Origin: Combretum micranthum
Lineage: Eukaryota > Streptophyta > Magnoliopsida > Myrtales > Combretaceae
Reading direction: 5' to 3'
Assembly (NCBI GenBank): GCA_024138025.1
Contig: JAMXBD010001448.1
Location: 248,001 to 312,000, forward strand
Length of the DNA: 64,000 nucleotides
Made by a program: the position numbers and the translations under genes. Below the pieces are notes generated by a model. That model was not told the DNA's origin. It searched no databases and worked only from the letters and a program-made list of their open reading frames with translations. This document shows positions 37,856 through 51,408 of this stretch, piece by piece; positions within the stretch are counted from its first letter, which is position 1, and each line of letters opens with the position of its first letter.

Positions 37856-37945
37856 GATGGCTAATCGCATGTAGCCTAATGATATGTTTTTAGTATTTTA
37901 AGTGAGAGATTCTATGTTCAATTCTCCTTCTATTGTAATGATAAA
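37856..37945 (+). repeat. tRNA-derived SINE remnant
   Basis: TAGCCTAATGA (A-box-like, one mismatch) is followed some 40 bases later by TATGTTCAATTCTCC (B-box-like) and then an A-rich run near 37,943. The arrangement resembles a plant tRNA-related SINE head. It is weak but consistent with the two copies in GC1 introns. Confidence 0.4.
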
Positions 37946-38055
37946 AAAAAAAGTTCGCTTGGTATAAATAAGTAATTATTAGAGTAAAAGATAAAATAGC
38001 TATAATATTCATTGCCTTTATTATAGAGAGATAATAATTACATAGATAATATTTT

Positions 38056-38334
38056 AGGAAAAAGAAAATAATATTGATTTTTTAAAAAAATAATTACAAA
38101 AATGTCATTAAGATAAAAATAATCTTGAAAATAGGCAAGTTGACTTTGTCTCTTAAAGAGACGAGGTCGAATATGTCATCTTCAACCACGTCTCTTCAAG
38201 AGATGAGGTCGATCACTTGTGACCTCGTCTCTTCAAGAGACGAGATCAACTTGTCTATTTGTGGGTTTATTTTTTCATCTAACATATTTGTGTAATTTTT
38301 TTTTTGAAAAAATGGTTATTTTTTTCCTTAATCC
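38056..38334. mobile_element. About 280-bp mini-MULE made of the palindrome ends only
   Basis: The segment starts AGGAAAAAGAAAATAATATT, resembling the MULE-PMD terminus, and continues with ATTACAAAAATGTCAT as that family does. It holds three palindromes of the GACCTCGTCTCTT type (near 38,148, 38,188 and 38,220) and finishes with a T-rich end. TAATATTTT occurs at 38,047-38,055 and 38,335-38,343, a perfect 9-bp direct repeat that could be the target duplication, although AT-rich words can match by chance. The terminal inverted repeat is diverged. Confidence 0.55.
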
Positions 38335-38547
38335 TAATATTTTCATGGCAGAAGTATTTATAACAAAATTAGAAAATAAACTATTAAATGTAATTCATTG
38401 ATGTGGAGACATCAATTACTATTTATCATTTTACTATTTCCTACACGTGAACATTGTAATAGTAGTGTTGAATGATAAGGTAATAAATAACTATTCATGT
38501 AAAGTCGAAATGATTTTCAGTTTAGGACACTATAAAAATTAATTACT

Positions 38548-38905
38548 TATTTAAAGTCAATATAAAAATAATTACTAATATATCATTTCTAAATCGCGAC
38601 TTAAAAACATGATATACAAAAGTTACAGTACCATACCTATATCGCGAAAAGAAGAAGCGATATACATATTATTTTCATACGTATATCGCAATTGGTAGTC
38701 GTGATATACATGCTATATCGCGATTTCTTTTAGTGATATACGCGTATCGCTTTTTACACATGCGATATAGCAACAATAATGAAACATTATATCGCGTTTA
38801 TATATCATGATTTACATATTAAAAAACATGTCTCGTTTATCAAATGTGATTTTGGTGTGGTATATTAGTAATTAATTTCATTTGAGTTTATATTGGTAAT
38901 ATTTT
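38548..38905. mobile_element. MITE with inverted ends and repeated TATCGC words
   Basis: The left end CAATATAAA...TAATTACTAATATATCA (about 38,558-38,590) is inverted at the right end (TATATTAGTAATTAATTTCA ... TTTATATTGGTAA, 38,861-38,898). The centre holds about ten TATCGC, GCGATA or close words, many spaced 20-40 bp apart. It has no coding capacity. A fragment of the same family is at 9,290-9,400. Confidence 0.65.
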
Positions 38906-41900
38906 TCCACAGAAACTCTAGACATGTATTGAACTCATGTAAAGTGAATTACCTATTAATTATCAAAATACATTTCAATAACTTTAATAAAGTTTTTATT
39001 TATACAAATATTATTATTTACACTATGTTTGGCAAAATATTATGAAAGAGAAACATCCTGGAAACATGAAAATTTAAAAAATTATTTTAATTTTTAAAAT
39101 ATTTTTAAATGTATATTTAAGCCATAACCCAATATTTTCTTTTATTGTGGATATTTCTTCTTCAACTTGGCCTATCCATCTAACAAGTCCAAAGGTCTTT
39201 AACATTATATTTCAATGAAGGTTTGTCAAGTTGTTCATTATAAAAATGAATGCTTGCTAATAATTTAGCAATGTGGGACAAGTGAAAACTCTTTTCTTTC
39301 TTCATTTTCCAAACTCTCTCTCTTCCCTTTCTCTCAGTCAAATCACAAATAAAAGTATTGATCTTTATCAAATCACAAACTAAATATTCAATCTCAACAA
39401 GCTTAATGGCACATATATCATGTCATATGCATGCACATTACACAATGCCACTTTTATGGATACTCGAATTTGATCGTGGCTCTCATAACCAACCATAAAG
39501 GCTGTGTTTCCTTTAGAAAATTTAGAAAAACCTAGTTTTGCCTATTCTGTTCTAAAGGTGCTAACAACAACAATAGAAGCTTGATGGAACATCTCACCAT
39601 TGAAATAATGTTAATCTATTCCTAGGGTTGAAAACCGCCTTTTTTGTGGTTAAAACTTAAAAACCATGTTACCTCTTCCTAAACCACCAACTTGACATTA
39701 ACAAAGCAAGAATTCATTTGTAGCAAGAAACTTGCAAAATTGTGCATCTAACAACATTGTTGCTTTAGAACTTTGGAAATCAACTATATCATTGAAAAAA
39801 GCATTCTTCTCTAACTCTCTTATCTCTTTATCTAATCTATTGCTACCAAAACAAAACCTCGTAGATTTTACATCTTCTCAACACCTAATCCCCACTATTA
39901 GTATTCACCATTAGAGGAAAAAATTTTGAGATAAAAAGTAATTTGCTTAATCTAGGATCAACCAAAAAAATTTATTATATATATATATATAGCATGCTCT
40001 ATTTCGTGCATGAAAAACATAGCAAGCATTTGAAATATGAGAACACCTATTCCACTGCCATGAACATACAGCCACCATTTCAACAACCACCACACCACCA
40101 ACACCATAAACCAATCAACACGAACCTAAAAATGCCACAACTAAAACGTACAACCACCATTTCAACAACCACATGCACTAACACCAACATGGACTTTGCT
40201 AAGTCAATTGACCTTCACTCTAAATCACCTGAACAAGATCAATCGAACTCCCAATTGCATCAATAGGATCAATCGAACTTCACTCCACCTACTAAGGTAA
40301 AGTCATCATTCAAACTCGGGAGAGAGAATGGTTAATCACCCAAACTCAATGCTAGTCGCAACTAAATCCACCAGTCGAATATAACAACACATGCAACTCA
40401 CCTCTATTGGAAAATGAGACCTACGATGACCATGGTTAATAACCTTCACATGAGGGAGTTATTGAGAGAAAGAAAAAAGAGCGAGAGAGTGAGAACTAGG
40501 AAGAGAGAGAGTCCAACATGGTTAATTTTTTAAAAACCATTCCTATTTATAATCTTCAGATGGATGAATTATGTTTGAGAAGGTATAGATTTTGGGATGA
40601 ATAGACTTAGAGTTCAAAGGCTTGGAAATTCTAATTGATAGCCTTTGTACTAAATGGGCTTGCTGATTACTTTAATTAGGCTTTCAGCTCTACAAAACCC
40701 TCTCTGCTTTTATTTAAAAAAAAATAAAATTTATTACAAAAGTACCTGTAATTTATATTCAAAAGAATTTTGGCATGTAGTTGAGTTTTAGAGTTTTATA
40801 GAGGCATTATTATTTTTTAAGATTAATTAATACATATCCGCTTTCAAAGTTTTTTATTCTAGATTTGCTAGATGTTTTACAAATTTATTAAAATAATGCA
40901 ATTGCTTTCTATAATTATTTGTTATAAATTTCAACTTTAACATAAACAGCTTTTGCATATTGTAAAATTTGTGATATTATAAAAATTATTTTATAAATTT
41001 CTTTTGATATATTATTTACAATGAATTCATATAGATAATGTAGTTTTACATATCATAACTTGAAATTTAAAAAAGAAAAAAAAACTATAAGTTCCATAAG
41101 ATATCCTATACCCTCTTAGTTTTACAGGGTGGATATAAGGTGTTGTAGGGTAGATTCTTGGTACAAAACTTCATACTTTGCACCTACGTATAAGGTGCTA
41201 TAAGGTAGATTCTTGATACAAAACTTCATACCCTATATCTTACAAGGTTGGGTATGGGTAAGACTTCATACTCTATTCACATTGGACCCTCTTACCCCCA
41301 GTAAAAGCCATTTTTCCTTTCTTTTAATTCCTCATTTTGTACTCCATTATTGTTGTCTTAAAATCTTTTAGAACATAAAATTTAAAAGTTGTTAAGAGAT
41401 AGAAGTTAATACTCTCATACCATAATTTGGCTAAGCAATCAAGAGAGTTTTCTAAACTGTTTTTAAAACCTAACAAAAGCTGTCCGTAGGATTAAACGAA
41501 GAGTTACTCTATATATCATACAAAATTTGTAATCATAAAATTAATATTTAGAATATAAAGTTTGATTTTAGAATTTAGCAAAAGTTTTTTAAGAATTTTA
41601 AGGGAATGCCCCACCCCTTACACTTCTAGTTACTTAGACTTTGGGATCAGCAACATCCATAAACATGTGGCCCCTAATCCGAGTAATTTAAATAATGATA
41701 ATGAAGCATAATTGACTTAATTTCATTATAACACACAAATCTTTACACTTGTGAATTGCTATTAGCTTTTAAACTTTGGAGAGGAGTGGAGGTTTTGGAG
41801 ATGTTTGACTGGTGCATAGTAAATGTGTGTTTCTTGTTAGGATAGCATTAATAACCCAATTAATACTTAAACTTGAGTTAACTATTTGATGGTTTCTATT

Positions 41901-42327
41901 TTGTTGCTTGCTTCGAAAAGTGACACCCTTTGGTACCAAGTATAAAAGCATCCCATTAAAAAAGCTTGTAATCGTAACCACTCTAAAGACATGGAGGAAG
42001 TGAGTTGAAAAAATGAAATTGCTCCAAACTATTCTGCAAACATTTGTAAAGATAAATGGACATGAGCATATGATGGGGATTATAGATAAGGGTTCATGAC
42101 AACTAATCTCAGCAAAAGCTAAACTTGGTGCTAAAGTATGTGAGGTCATTGTTTGTATCGACTCTAATTTTAAAAATCTTTTATAATTACGTGGGGTATT
42201 TTCATTCACAATGTGGTGAGACGTTAAAGGATTTTGGTTGGGGGAAGTGTATAATAAATGGGTCACTTAGAGAATAAAAAAGTGGACACAAGTTATTGGT
42301 CACCATCGACTTATAACCTTTGAAAAA
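38906..42327. other. AT-rich intergenic DNA, no supported gene
   Basis: I see no coding signal. The open frames at 39,943-40,266 (plus) and 42,266-41,769 (minus) show no recognisable domain. There is a TA repeat at 39,976-39,990 and a purine-rich GA block at 40,460-40,510. A short imperfect direct repeat (GGTAGATTCTTG followed by TACAAAACTTCATAC) occurs twice between 41,130 and 41,250. Confidence 0.6.
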
Positions 42328-45246
42328 TGATAGGAATCAATAAGGTCGAAGTCGTCAAAATGAAAAACAGAAGGAAGAGGATTTTAGAGGAGGACAAAGC
42401 CTCAAAGATGCTGGCTTAGGGATCAAAGCTGTCGACCTTGCATGAATTTTTATTTCTTTTATTATTATCCCTTTTTTTTGTATAAGTTTTCTCTATAAAA
42501 TATTAGGGTAGGTTTTGAGGGCTTTAAACTGAGTTTTTTCCTTTATTGAGACATGGCAACACTTTTGCATGTGAACCCTTGTGGTGTTTTATGAGTGTTG
42601 AGATTGATTCTTTTTATTCCTAAGTTCTTACTAATTCTTAAGTAATATAGAATTGTGGTAAACCCTGTTATTACAATTTTGTGATTCTTTTAGCACTGTA
42701 ATTACTTTATAGGTCATGATTTCTATCTTTCTATAATGTAATTACAATCCAATTTAATTTTATTATTTGTGGAACCTATCAAGCAATAATTTTATCTATA
42801 TGCTTTAATTTCATTGTTCTTTCATTATCTAGAAAATCCTAAAAATAAGATAAATTATTAACCCTTTAAGCTCGCATTAGATTTAGTATCAGAGCTTGTT
42901 GTTCGACGCTATTTATTCCAATTTTATTGGGTTAATTTATTTTTTTCTTTTGTCATGAAATTGTGTTTTGTTGTTGATTAGCTAGAACAATGTCGTCTCA
43001 TGATAACAGTAGTGTGAACAACAATAACGTAGGAGCTAAAAGAAATAACAACAACCACAATGTTGGTGGAGGAGATTTTGTAAGTGAGTAGGAATTTAAG
43101 CAGTTGCAAACATGATTTAATTGAATGCAAGAGGATATGAGAAGGATTCTTAAAAGATTGGAAGTTAAGACAAGAATAAGTCATAGTGGAATCAATCATA
43201 GGAGACATTCCAATGGTGAGTCGATGGGAATAGTGAAAAGGAGTAGGAGGCGAGGAGGTAGAGATGATAGGCGTAAAAGAATTGAGAATATTAAACTAAA
43301 AATTCTACCTTTCATTAGTAGCATTAAACCAAAGGAGTTTCAAGATTGGGTGCCACGGTTGGAGAAGGTATTTAACTGCTATGAGTAGGATAAGCATATG
43401 AAAGTAAAGATGGCGTCTCTGGCTTTTTCTGACTATGCTAGTTTATGGTGGGATAAGTTACAGGTTGAGAGATGAAGGTTTAATGAAGAAAAGGTGTATT
43501 CATAAGCTTTGATGAAAAGATTTATGGGACGTAGATTTGGGCCTGAATATTATAAACAGGAGATGCTGATGGAGTTACAGTCCTTAAGGCAAGGAAAGTA
43601 GAGTGTAAAAGGTTATGTGAAGGAGTTTGAAACTTTGATGGTGAGGTCCGATATTAGAGAATCTTCATATGAATCTATAGCTCAATTCATTAATGGGCTA
43701 AAGATGGATATTGCCAGTGTAGTAAAGCTCTGGCACTATCAGACCCTAGAGGATGTAATTAAGTTGGCTTGCAGAGTTGAGAGGTATCAATGCAGACAGT
43801 CTCAGAAATCATATCACTATAGTAATTCAGATGAGGAGGAGGAGAAGAAAGAGGATGGGACAGAGAAGAATAAGAGAAAAGTGGTGGATGACAAAGCGCT
43901 AGATCAAACACAATAGCCAAGGAATCGAGATATTAAATGTTATAGGTGTTTGAGACATGGCCATATTGCTTCTTAGTGCCTTAATAAGAAAGTTATGGTC
44001 ATGAAAGGGAATAATATTGAGAGTAAGGAAGAAGGACAAAAGAGTACTGAGGAAAAAGAAATTGACATGCCAAATGTTCCTTTGAGTTTCCAGGATGCAG
44101 TACTTGAGTAGGAGAATGTGATTCCAGATCAACAAACTAATCTATTTTATGTTTAGAGTTTGGTGCAGGGAAAATCTTGTTTGGCTGTAATTGATTGTGG
44201 CAACCACACCAATGTTATTTCTACTGGATTGGTTTCTAAACTGGGGTTACAGGTAGAGCAGCATCCATGTCCATATACTCTTCATTGGCTTAGCCATCAA
44301 GGAGTTGTTCATAAAGGTTCGTGTATCTCTTTCTATTGGTGATTATACTGATGAATTTTTGTGTGATGTAGTACCTATGGATGCTACACACTTGATCCTT
44401 GGAAGACTATGGTAGTATGATCTTAAAGCCACCTTTAACGGGTACAAGAACGAATATATTATTCGGCAACGGGACAAAACATACAAGCTACGACCTATGA
44501 TTCCTGTAGAGGTACAACAAGTAAAGATGGTGCATATTAAGAGGATTAAAGGATTGAGAAATTTGTTTGTATAGACTAACCTGATGACAACTTTGAATCT
44601 AACTTCGAAAGTTCAGAGATTGACGGGACAAGAATCGTGGTCGAATCTTCTTAAACCTGGGAATAATGATAGGAATCAACAAGCTCGAAGTTGTTGAAAG
44701 AAAAAACAGAAGGAAGATGATTCAAGGAGAAGGACAGAGCCTCAAAGCTGCCGGCCTAAGGATTAAAACCATCAGCGTTGCATGAATTTTTATTTCTTTT
44801 CTTGTTTTCCTTTTTTTTTGTTTATGTTTTTTCCATATAATGTTAAGGTAGGTTTTGAGGGCTACCATAAATGGTCCTATTCATTGACTTTAGACTAAGT
44901 TTTTTTTTCCTTTATTAAGATTTGAGAACACATTTGTGTGTGAACCCTAGTGGTGTTTTATGAGTATTGAGATTGATTCTTTTTATTCCCGTGTCCTTTT
45001 CAATTCTTGAGTAATATATAATTGTGGTGAGCCCTGTTATTAGAATTTTGTGATTTTTTTAACACCGTAATTACTTTATATATCGTGGTTCCTATCGTTC
45101 TATAATCTAATTGCAATCCAATTTAATTTTATTGTTTGTGGAATCTATCAAGCAATAATTTTATCCATATCGTTTAATTTCATTGTTCTTTCATAATATA
45201 GAAAACCCTAAAAATAAGATAAATTATTAACCCCCTCAAGTTCGCA
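42328..45246 (+). mobile_element. Short non-autonomous Ty3/gypsy element with LTRs, Gag and protease only (TR-GAG-like)
   Basis: Two matching direct repeats, 42,328-42,876 and 44,667-45,246, both start TGATAGGAATCAA and end near TTCGCA/CTCGCA; they are alike along their whole length. After the 5' LTR, TAGTATCAGAGC (42,884-42,895) is one base off the initiator-Met tRNA primer site. The 1.8-kb interior holds Gag, a zinc knuckle and a protease start, then passes straight to the pre-LTR region, so RT, RNase H and integrase are absent. AAAAA lies at both flanks but not exactly abutting both LTRs, so the target duplication is uncertain. The size and content fit the TR-GAG class. Confidence 0.85.
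42990..44570 (+). pseudogene. Chromovirus-like Gag and protease remnant
   Basis: From the ATG at 42,990 the reading passes an Asn-rich leader to a Gag core: KPKEFQDWVPRLEKVFNCYE, then MASLAFSDYASLWWDKLQ, MKRFMGRRFGPEYYKQEM and FINGLKMDIASVV (43,330-43,720). An acidic Lys/Glu tail and a CCHC knuckle (CYRCLRHGHIAS, near 43,940) follow. A protease-type VIDCGNHTNVIS motif is near 44,190. About ten in-frame stops, several looking like CAG to TAG changes, break it. No RT motifs follow. Confidence 0.8.
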
Positions 45247-46159
45247 TCAACAAAAAGAATAAAATATTTATGGTACAAACAAGTACATATAGGAGATGTA
45301 ATGGTTGTAAAGGAGGCAATCACCATATAGTTGACATAACAAAGGATAGGTACAACTATAATAAATAGTAAACGTATAAGATCTCTAGTTCTAATGCATT
45401 TGCTGCCATAACAGATGTTAACGTGGATGACATGTACAAAATTGCCAAATGATGTCATTGCGAAAACTAGCATCGTTGCTGGCAGGCTAGCTTTAATCTA
45501 ATTAGCGATTGGAGCAGGTGGCTAAATATACCAACTTCACTCAATTATCTAGATGGTGGACTAACTTAAGAAAGACAAACATCGATCTAAACAATACCAT
45601 AATGAGATGGATTTTAGATAGTTGCTATCAAAGAACTCATGTCTATTGTAAGAAAGAGGGCACGGCATAAAAAGCTATTCGAAGCATAGAAAAGCATAAG
45701 GTTTATTAGTTATTAAATATTATTTGAATGTGTTACTTAATGGTTCTTTTTTTTCATAGTTCATGTTTGATCACGATTGTCAATAGTTTATTCGATAGGA
45801 TTTTACTTATTGCATGACCTAATTCTTTATTGTTCGCTATGCAAATGGATTTGCGTTCAAGTAAAAATTGCTCTTAGGCGATATGGTAGGGAGAGGTATA
45901 TGATGTGTTTCCACTTTTGTTCTACTTCTTTTCTCATGCATGATATTTATTAGAAGCTTTGTCTATATTCAAGAGCATGTTGTGTCTAGTTTGTTGTTTT
46001 CAAGAGGCAACTTGAAGAATCCAAAGAACATGCGATTGCAATTTGACCCTCGCATCACACAATATTTAAAGTAGGCATTTCTTGGCTTTATTTCATACAG
46101 TTAGATTAGTATCTCATTACAATTCTTATGGAGAGATAAGGGCTAGAGACACATACATT
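45247..46159. other. Intergenic DNA, no supported gene
   Basis: Only short interrupted frames are present; a plus-strand piece with Cys-rich TYRRCNGCKGGNHH near 45,290 resembles no family I can name. I see no repeat boundary here. Confidence 0.5.
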
Positions 46160-47360
46160 CTATAAGCCCCTAGATTTTTCGATGCTTTTTGATAAGAACC
46201 CTAGAGCTAATATCAAAACTAGAATCCTAAAACCGAACTTTTGAAAACCTAGATAGGATGAGATAAAAAATTAATAACCTTAGGATATTAGGTGATTTAA
46301 TTAAAGCTTGAAACCCCAAAGGTAAGTAATTTAACAAAAACATATCACCATCAAAACCATCTCATATAACAACCTAATCAATTAGGTTTAACCCTAGAAA
46401 CCTTAGAATTGATCTGAACTAATCACAAGTCCAGGAAACTGTAGATAATGTCAGATAAGTCGGATAACCCTAAAGGTTTGATGAGTATAATAGGAATAGA
46501 AAAACCTTAAATACCAAACCCTAACAAAAGGAATACCTTCAAAAATCGAATGAAAATTCGATAATCATTCGACTTGAAAAACTCTTTGCTAAACAATTCG
46601 TTTATCTGATCTCTAACATGCAAATCGAGGAAATATATTTAAATAATATAATATAATATAATTTCTTATAATACAGTATTAAATTATTGAGTCAAAATTT
46701 CATCAGTTAAATCAAATAGTCACCATACCTAATTGCTAGCAAACAGACCAAGATAACAAAACTGGGCAACAATTAATGATAAAATAATATTAAATTATCT
46801 TTTTAATAGCATATACCAATTTATTGAATTATAAAATTGTCGGTTAAACAAGCAATTATCATAATTGATCGCTAGCATGCAGATTAAGATATCCTCATCG
46901 AACAACAATTAATAATAAAATAATATTAAATTATTTTTCTAATACCACAATTTATTTTATCATATAATAAAAACGTCGGCTAGATAGAATTTTTATGCAT
47001 ATCTTATTTTCTATCGATAAGAAAATTATCACATCAAGTTAACTTTATATCACTTCCACCTTTTCTTTCCCTCGTTCCTCTCTCTCTTTCCTCCTCTCAT
47101 TATTCAAGAAGAAGACCCTTCCTCTTCCTTTATAAAAAACCCTCCACTCCTTCATTCTTCATACTTTAGATTTCTCCACAATTTCTCAAATCCTCTCAAA
47201 ACTCTCTCATTTCTCTCTAAATTTTTCTCTCCTGTCCCCTTTTGTTTTGTTGAAGCGGACATGCCTCCCTTCCCCATTTTGTCTCTTGGTTCTGCCTCTA
47301 TTTTCCTCTCACACACACATCTCCTTTACAATTTATTTAGATAACTACTCTAAACTCTCT
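46160..47360 (+). mobile_element. Truncated LTR related to the long gypsy LTRs
   Basis: It opens with AAGCCCCTAGATTTTTCG and an AACCCTAGAG stretch, as the LTR at 50,699 does. It later has a TATA-like CTTTATAAAAAACCCTCC near 47,130, a pyrimidine-rich leader with CTCTCAAAACTCTCTCA and the phrase TTTAGATAACTACTC near 47,340, which matches TTTAGATAACCACTTC at about 51,597. Only roughly the first third of the LTR is present. Confidence 0.45.
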
Positions 47361-50300
47361 TTATAAATTATTGATACACTTGCTCTTAAACCCTTTTTTT
47401 AAAAGCACAAAAATTTACCGCTAATGTACCAGGTGCATATACAGTAATAAAATTTCAGAAAAGCACTGAGTCATGTCTATAGGGAATGAGGGCTAGCTCT
47501 CAACTATTTGTCCTATTCATAGCTAGGCGAATTGATGATTTGAGTTTTGATATATACGAAGAAAAAGAAAAAATAAAAATAAAACTAATCCACAAAAACT
47601 TAAGATTTCCAACATGTAATATTAGATTTGTTTAGCCAAATGATGAGAAAATTAATTAATGTAAACTATTAACCAAACATGCTTGCAATTCCAAATTAAT
47701 AATGGGTTTAGTGTTTTCAAACAATTAAGCACTCACTAAAAACTCTTTTTCTCAAAGCAAGTAATTACCGTAATTTACCTAATTAATTTATATTATTTCT
47801 AGAAAATTGATTAATTGACTAATCTTCTAATTTTCGAAACCTTAATTGAATTAAAACCCATATCTCTATGTGATTTTTAATCTAAATTAGCTAATTACAT
47901 ATTTGATTAGAAAAGAATTTCTCAATTACAATCCTAATCTAACATATGCTTTAAAATTAGTGTAAAATACATGCTCGGTTAATTAGCATCAATAGCTTGA
48001 AAACAAGCATGAAATCAATCAACAACCATGAACATCGACTAAATTGACCAAAACATCAGCTCAAAACCTTAATATTTGCGTAAGTGAAAAGTTTTAAACA
48101 ACATCCGTGGTATGAAATTAAATAAAAAGGAATGAAATCACCTTAAATAGGGATCCCATGTCCAAATCCATGTATAAATGATGTTCTCCACTTAATCTCG
48201 ACATTTAATCTTCAAGAAAATTAAAAGAAAAGGCTAAAGAGAATCAAAACTAAAAGCTTTATCGTTTGTTGTCTTTATCCCTCTCTCTCACCTTAATTTT
48301 ATTGCATGTACCTATAATATGCTGGGTCTGAAAATATAAGGACATGGGCTTGCCCAAAATAAAGAAAGGATGGCCTACTACTAGTAATATTCCTACAAAA
48401 GCCGCTTATGCTTTTACGAAATGGAAAATAAACTCCCAAAAAGCACAGTTTTTGCTTTTCCCAAGTGAAGACTCTTACGTGCTCTAATGTCTCAAGCTAC
48501 TGTCTTTGCTCATCTTAGAATATGTGAAATTGGATTTTGGTTGGCTTGGATTCATTCAATCTAGGATCAATTCACTTTTGTCATTGTGCTTGCATTGCTT
48601 GGAAGTTCAATTATGCAGCAGCCTAGATTTGACTTAGATCAGTCCGTCATTCAATATTTGGGGTCCATGTTAAGTCGATTATTTGGAGATTCATTCGTTT
48701 TGTTGAGCTTCAATTTAAAGCTTGTCTCCAAAGACGTGAGCTGTTCTTTTGTTCTCTTCAACTTGCAATAGCTCGAGTACATATGTTGGAGCTCCAATCA
48801 ACTATAGATGAACTCAACAGCTCTGGTCTTCACTTAAATGTGCACTTGGGTACTACTAGCGATTCTCATATCATTGAAAAGAGCAATAATCATGGATTGT
48901 TTTGAGATCAGCTGTTGTTCGTGTGCTCCAGTTGTTGTCGTGTTGCTGCTGCAGTAGACGGTGTTAGGAGCTATTGTTGCGATTGGGCGTTGTGGAACTA
49001 TTATTGTTGTGGTGAGTGTAAGGTATTGTTGTCCTTGTGATGCTTGATTAGCGCACTGTATGTGTGATAGAGTGATCATAAGCTAGAATAGGGGCATTCT
49101 GCTTCTTTTATAGCTTGATATGGGTGTTGAAACATTTAACATGGGTACTTCATTAGGCATTCTGGTTGCTCACTACTATCATGTGGCTGTTGTGAGATGC
49201 GCGTTGCTTATTGTTGCAGTTTATAAATGATTGTGTGCTTAAGTGTGGCTTATTCTAATTTTGAGCTACTTATGGCCGTTGTTTTATGTTGTTCTGATTT
49301 TGGACAAGCAAAGCTATCTGAAATCTAACTTGGATGCTATGAGCATCTCATTTCCAGCAGCTTGGATGATCTTTGCTCGGCATTTGCCTGGTTTGACTTG
49401 AACGTCTATAGAATCAGCTTAGTGTTTGCAATAGTTTGTCGGTTCTAGTATGGTAGTTGGATTGCTCTTTGTTGCTACATTAACTGCAATTTTGAAGTTT
49501 GATAGAACTGCATCCATCTTCACTTGATTTTGATAGCTTGGTTCTATTAAAGATAGCATAGATTTAAACATTTAGCTGATTGCAACCAATTTCTATCCAT
49601 CTTCTAAGGTTTAACTTGATGCAAATACACATAAAGATGTAATTGTGTTGAAATTGCAAACAACAACCAAATATTCAAGAAGCTTTTATTAATTTCTTTA
49701 TCCAACATCAGTTCAATAAAAGCAAATTGAGCATAAATTATCCAAATACTAATATGATATTGGATTTGCATAATATTCAGATAATCTAATTACATTCTAG
49801 TCTTTTTTCTAAATTTTTATACAATTGATCTACTTTCATGCAATTTATCATCATGTTAATAATCCAATGAAATCACTCATTTTTGTATGAAATCACTCTA
49901 TTTCTATAAAGATAAAGGTGTAAAAGTACATCTTTATCAACTACCCCCAATTTAGATTATTGCTTGTCCTCAAGCAATCTTATATCTCAAATTCAAACAC
50001 CAAGCACTCATGATGCAAGCAAAAAAGCACATTTAAGTCATTCTCAACATGAACTTCACAAATATACCAAGTCATTGAAGCTCAAATGGAAGAAATTGCA
50101 TTCTGTTGTTGAAATTTATGTTTATGCGGCTCATTTCGTGCACTTCTGGTACTTAACCAATCAATATGTACACAAGTTACTTTCCATAGACTTAAATCAC
50201 TAATCTATTGCTTAATAGAGTTTGATAACTTCATTTAACGCAAGATCATCTAACTTAAGATCAAGTTCAATATCAAGTAATCAAAGGAGAGATCCTTACA

Positions 50301-50698
50301 CTTTGTACACTCAAGAAGCATATATACACCCTAATTCATGCCACAAGCACAATATCACCATATAAATGGCACAAAACTCAAAGATCTTCCTCTACCTTGC
50401 TTTTTCCTGGTTTTCCCTTTTTTTTAACTTTTTTTTTTTTACTTTAAGCACATATGCATCCCTATGGTGGCTTTGATTATATTTACATTTTAATTGGATA
50501 GCTTTTTATTCATTCATTTTTTCTTCAACACATATGCATCCTCTTTTATATGCTTGAGGAGCTTTTCATTCCTCCCCTTTTACCAACATGACATTTGGTT
50601 ATGTGTCTCTCTCTTTTTTCCAATTGTTTTTCAACACACAACACACTTTTTTCTACTTGAGATTACATTCAAGGCAAGCCTAAGTTTCACGTACTTTA
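47361..50698 (+). mobile_element. Non-coding gypsy fragment, probably Tat/Athila-type 3' region
   Basis: The phrase GAGTCATGTCTATAGGGAA near 47,470 and, near 49,943, CTACCCCCAATTTAGATTATTGCTTGTCCTCAAGCAA resemble the long non-coding 3' regions of plant Tat/Athila gypsy elements. There is no pol domain. The region is otherwise AT-rich and lacks usable frames. The assignment is by remembered phrase similarity only. Confidence 0.35.
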
Positions 50699-51408
50699 TG
50701 TAAACCCCCAAATTTTTGGAATTAGTTTAGCATAAAAACCTTAAACCGGAAGTTAAACGGAACCCTAAAGGTCAACAAAACCCTAGTTTATCGTATCAAA
50801 TTAAATCTGGCATTTCCGTTTTCTTTGGCCCTGGAAAATGAAGTTGGGATAATTAGCTAGAATAGTTCGTAATAACCATAGGTTATATAAAAATATCAGT
50901 TTTGCAAATTTCGGGTGTCCTTTGAACCCGATCGGACACGGTTCTCGAAAAGCGTGTCTGAGAGCCCGAAATAATAAAAATATTTCGAATACACCGTTAG
51001 ACTCGTAAAAATATAAGTTTTCCAAAAATATCAGTTTCATAATTTTTCGGTAAGTAAAAATAACAGATATAGCTATTATACGCGTATTTTCTTACTACCG
51101 GTACTTTATTAGTCATATCTATCTTACATTACACTATTCATTACTATTCTACACTATTCTTTTATCTCTACTTTTTCTTACACCTATTCTTACACTCTAC
51201 ATAACCTATAAACTTAACTTTTTACCTTTCCCATAACTTTATTTCACATCTACCTTACACATTACATCTTTCATCTATCAAAAGTCAAAAAAATAAAAGC
51301 ACTCCCCCCTCTTACTCTCTATGGCCGGTGCCCCCTATGCCCCCTTCCCCTCAATTTTGTTTCAATTTTCTTTTATTTTAATCACACAAAAATCACTCCA
51401 CAATTTCC

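Noticed and set aside
39943..40266. 107-codon plus-strand frame rich in His, Pro and Thr
   Set aside because: It is low-complexity CAC/ACC repeats in AT-rich DNA without a domain, homologue or splice context.
41769..42266. 165-codon minus-strand frame
   Set aside because: No recognisable domain and no supporting signal; its other strand also carries frame pieces, so chance or a faint relic cannot be told apart.
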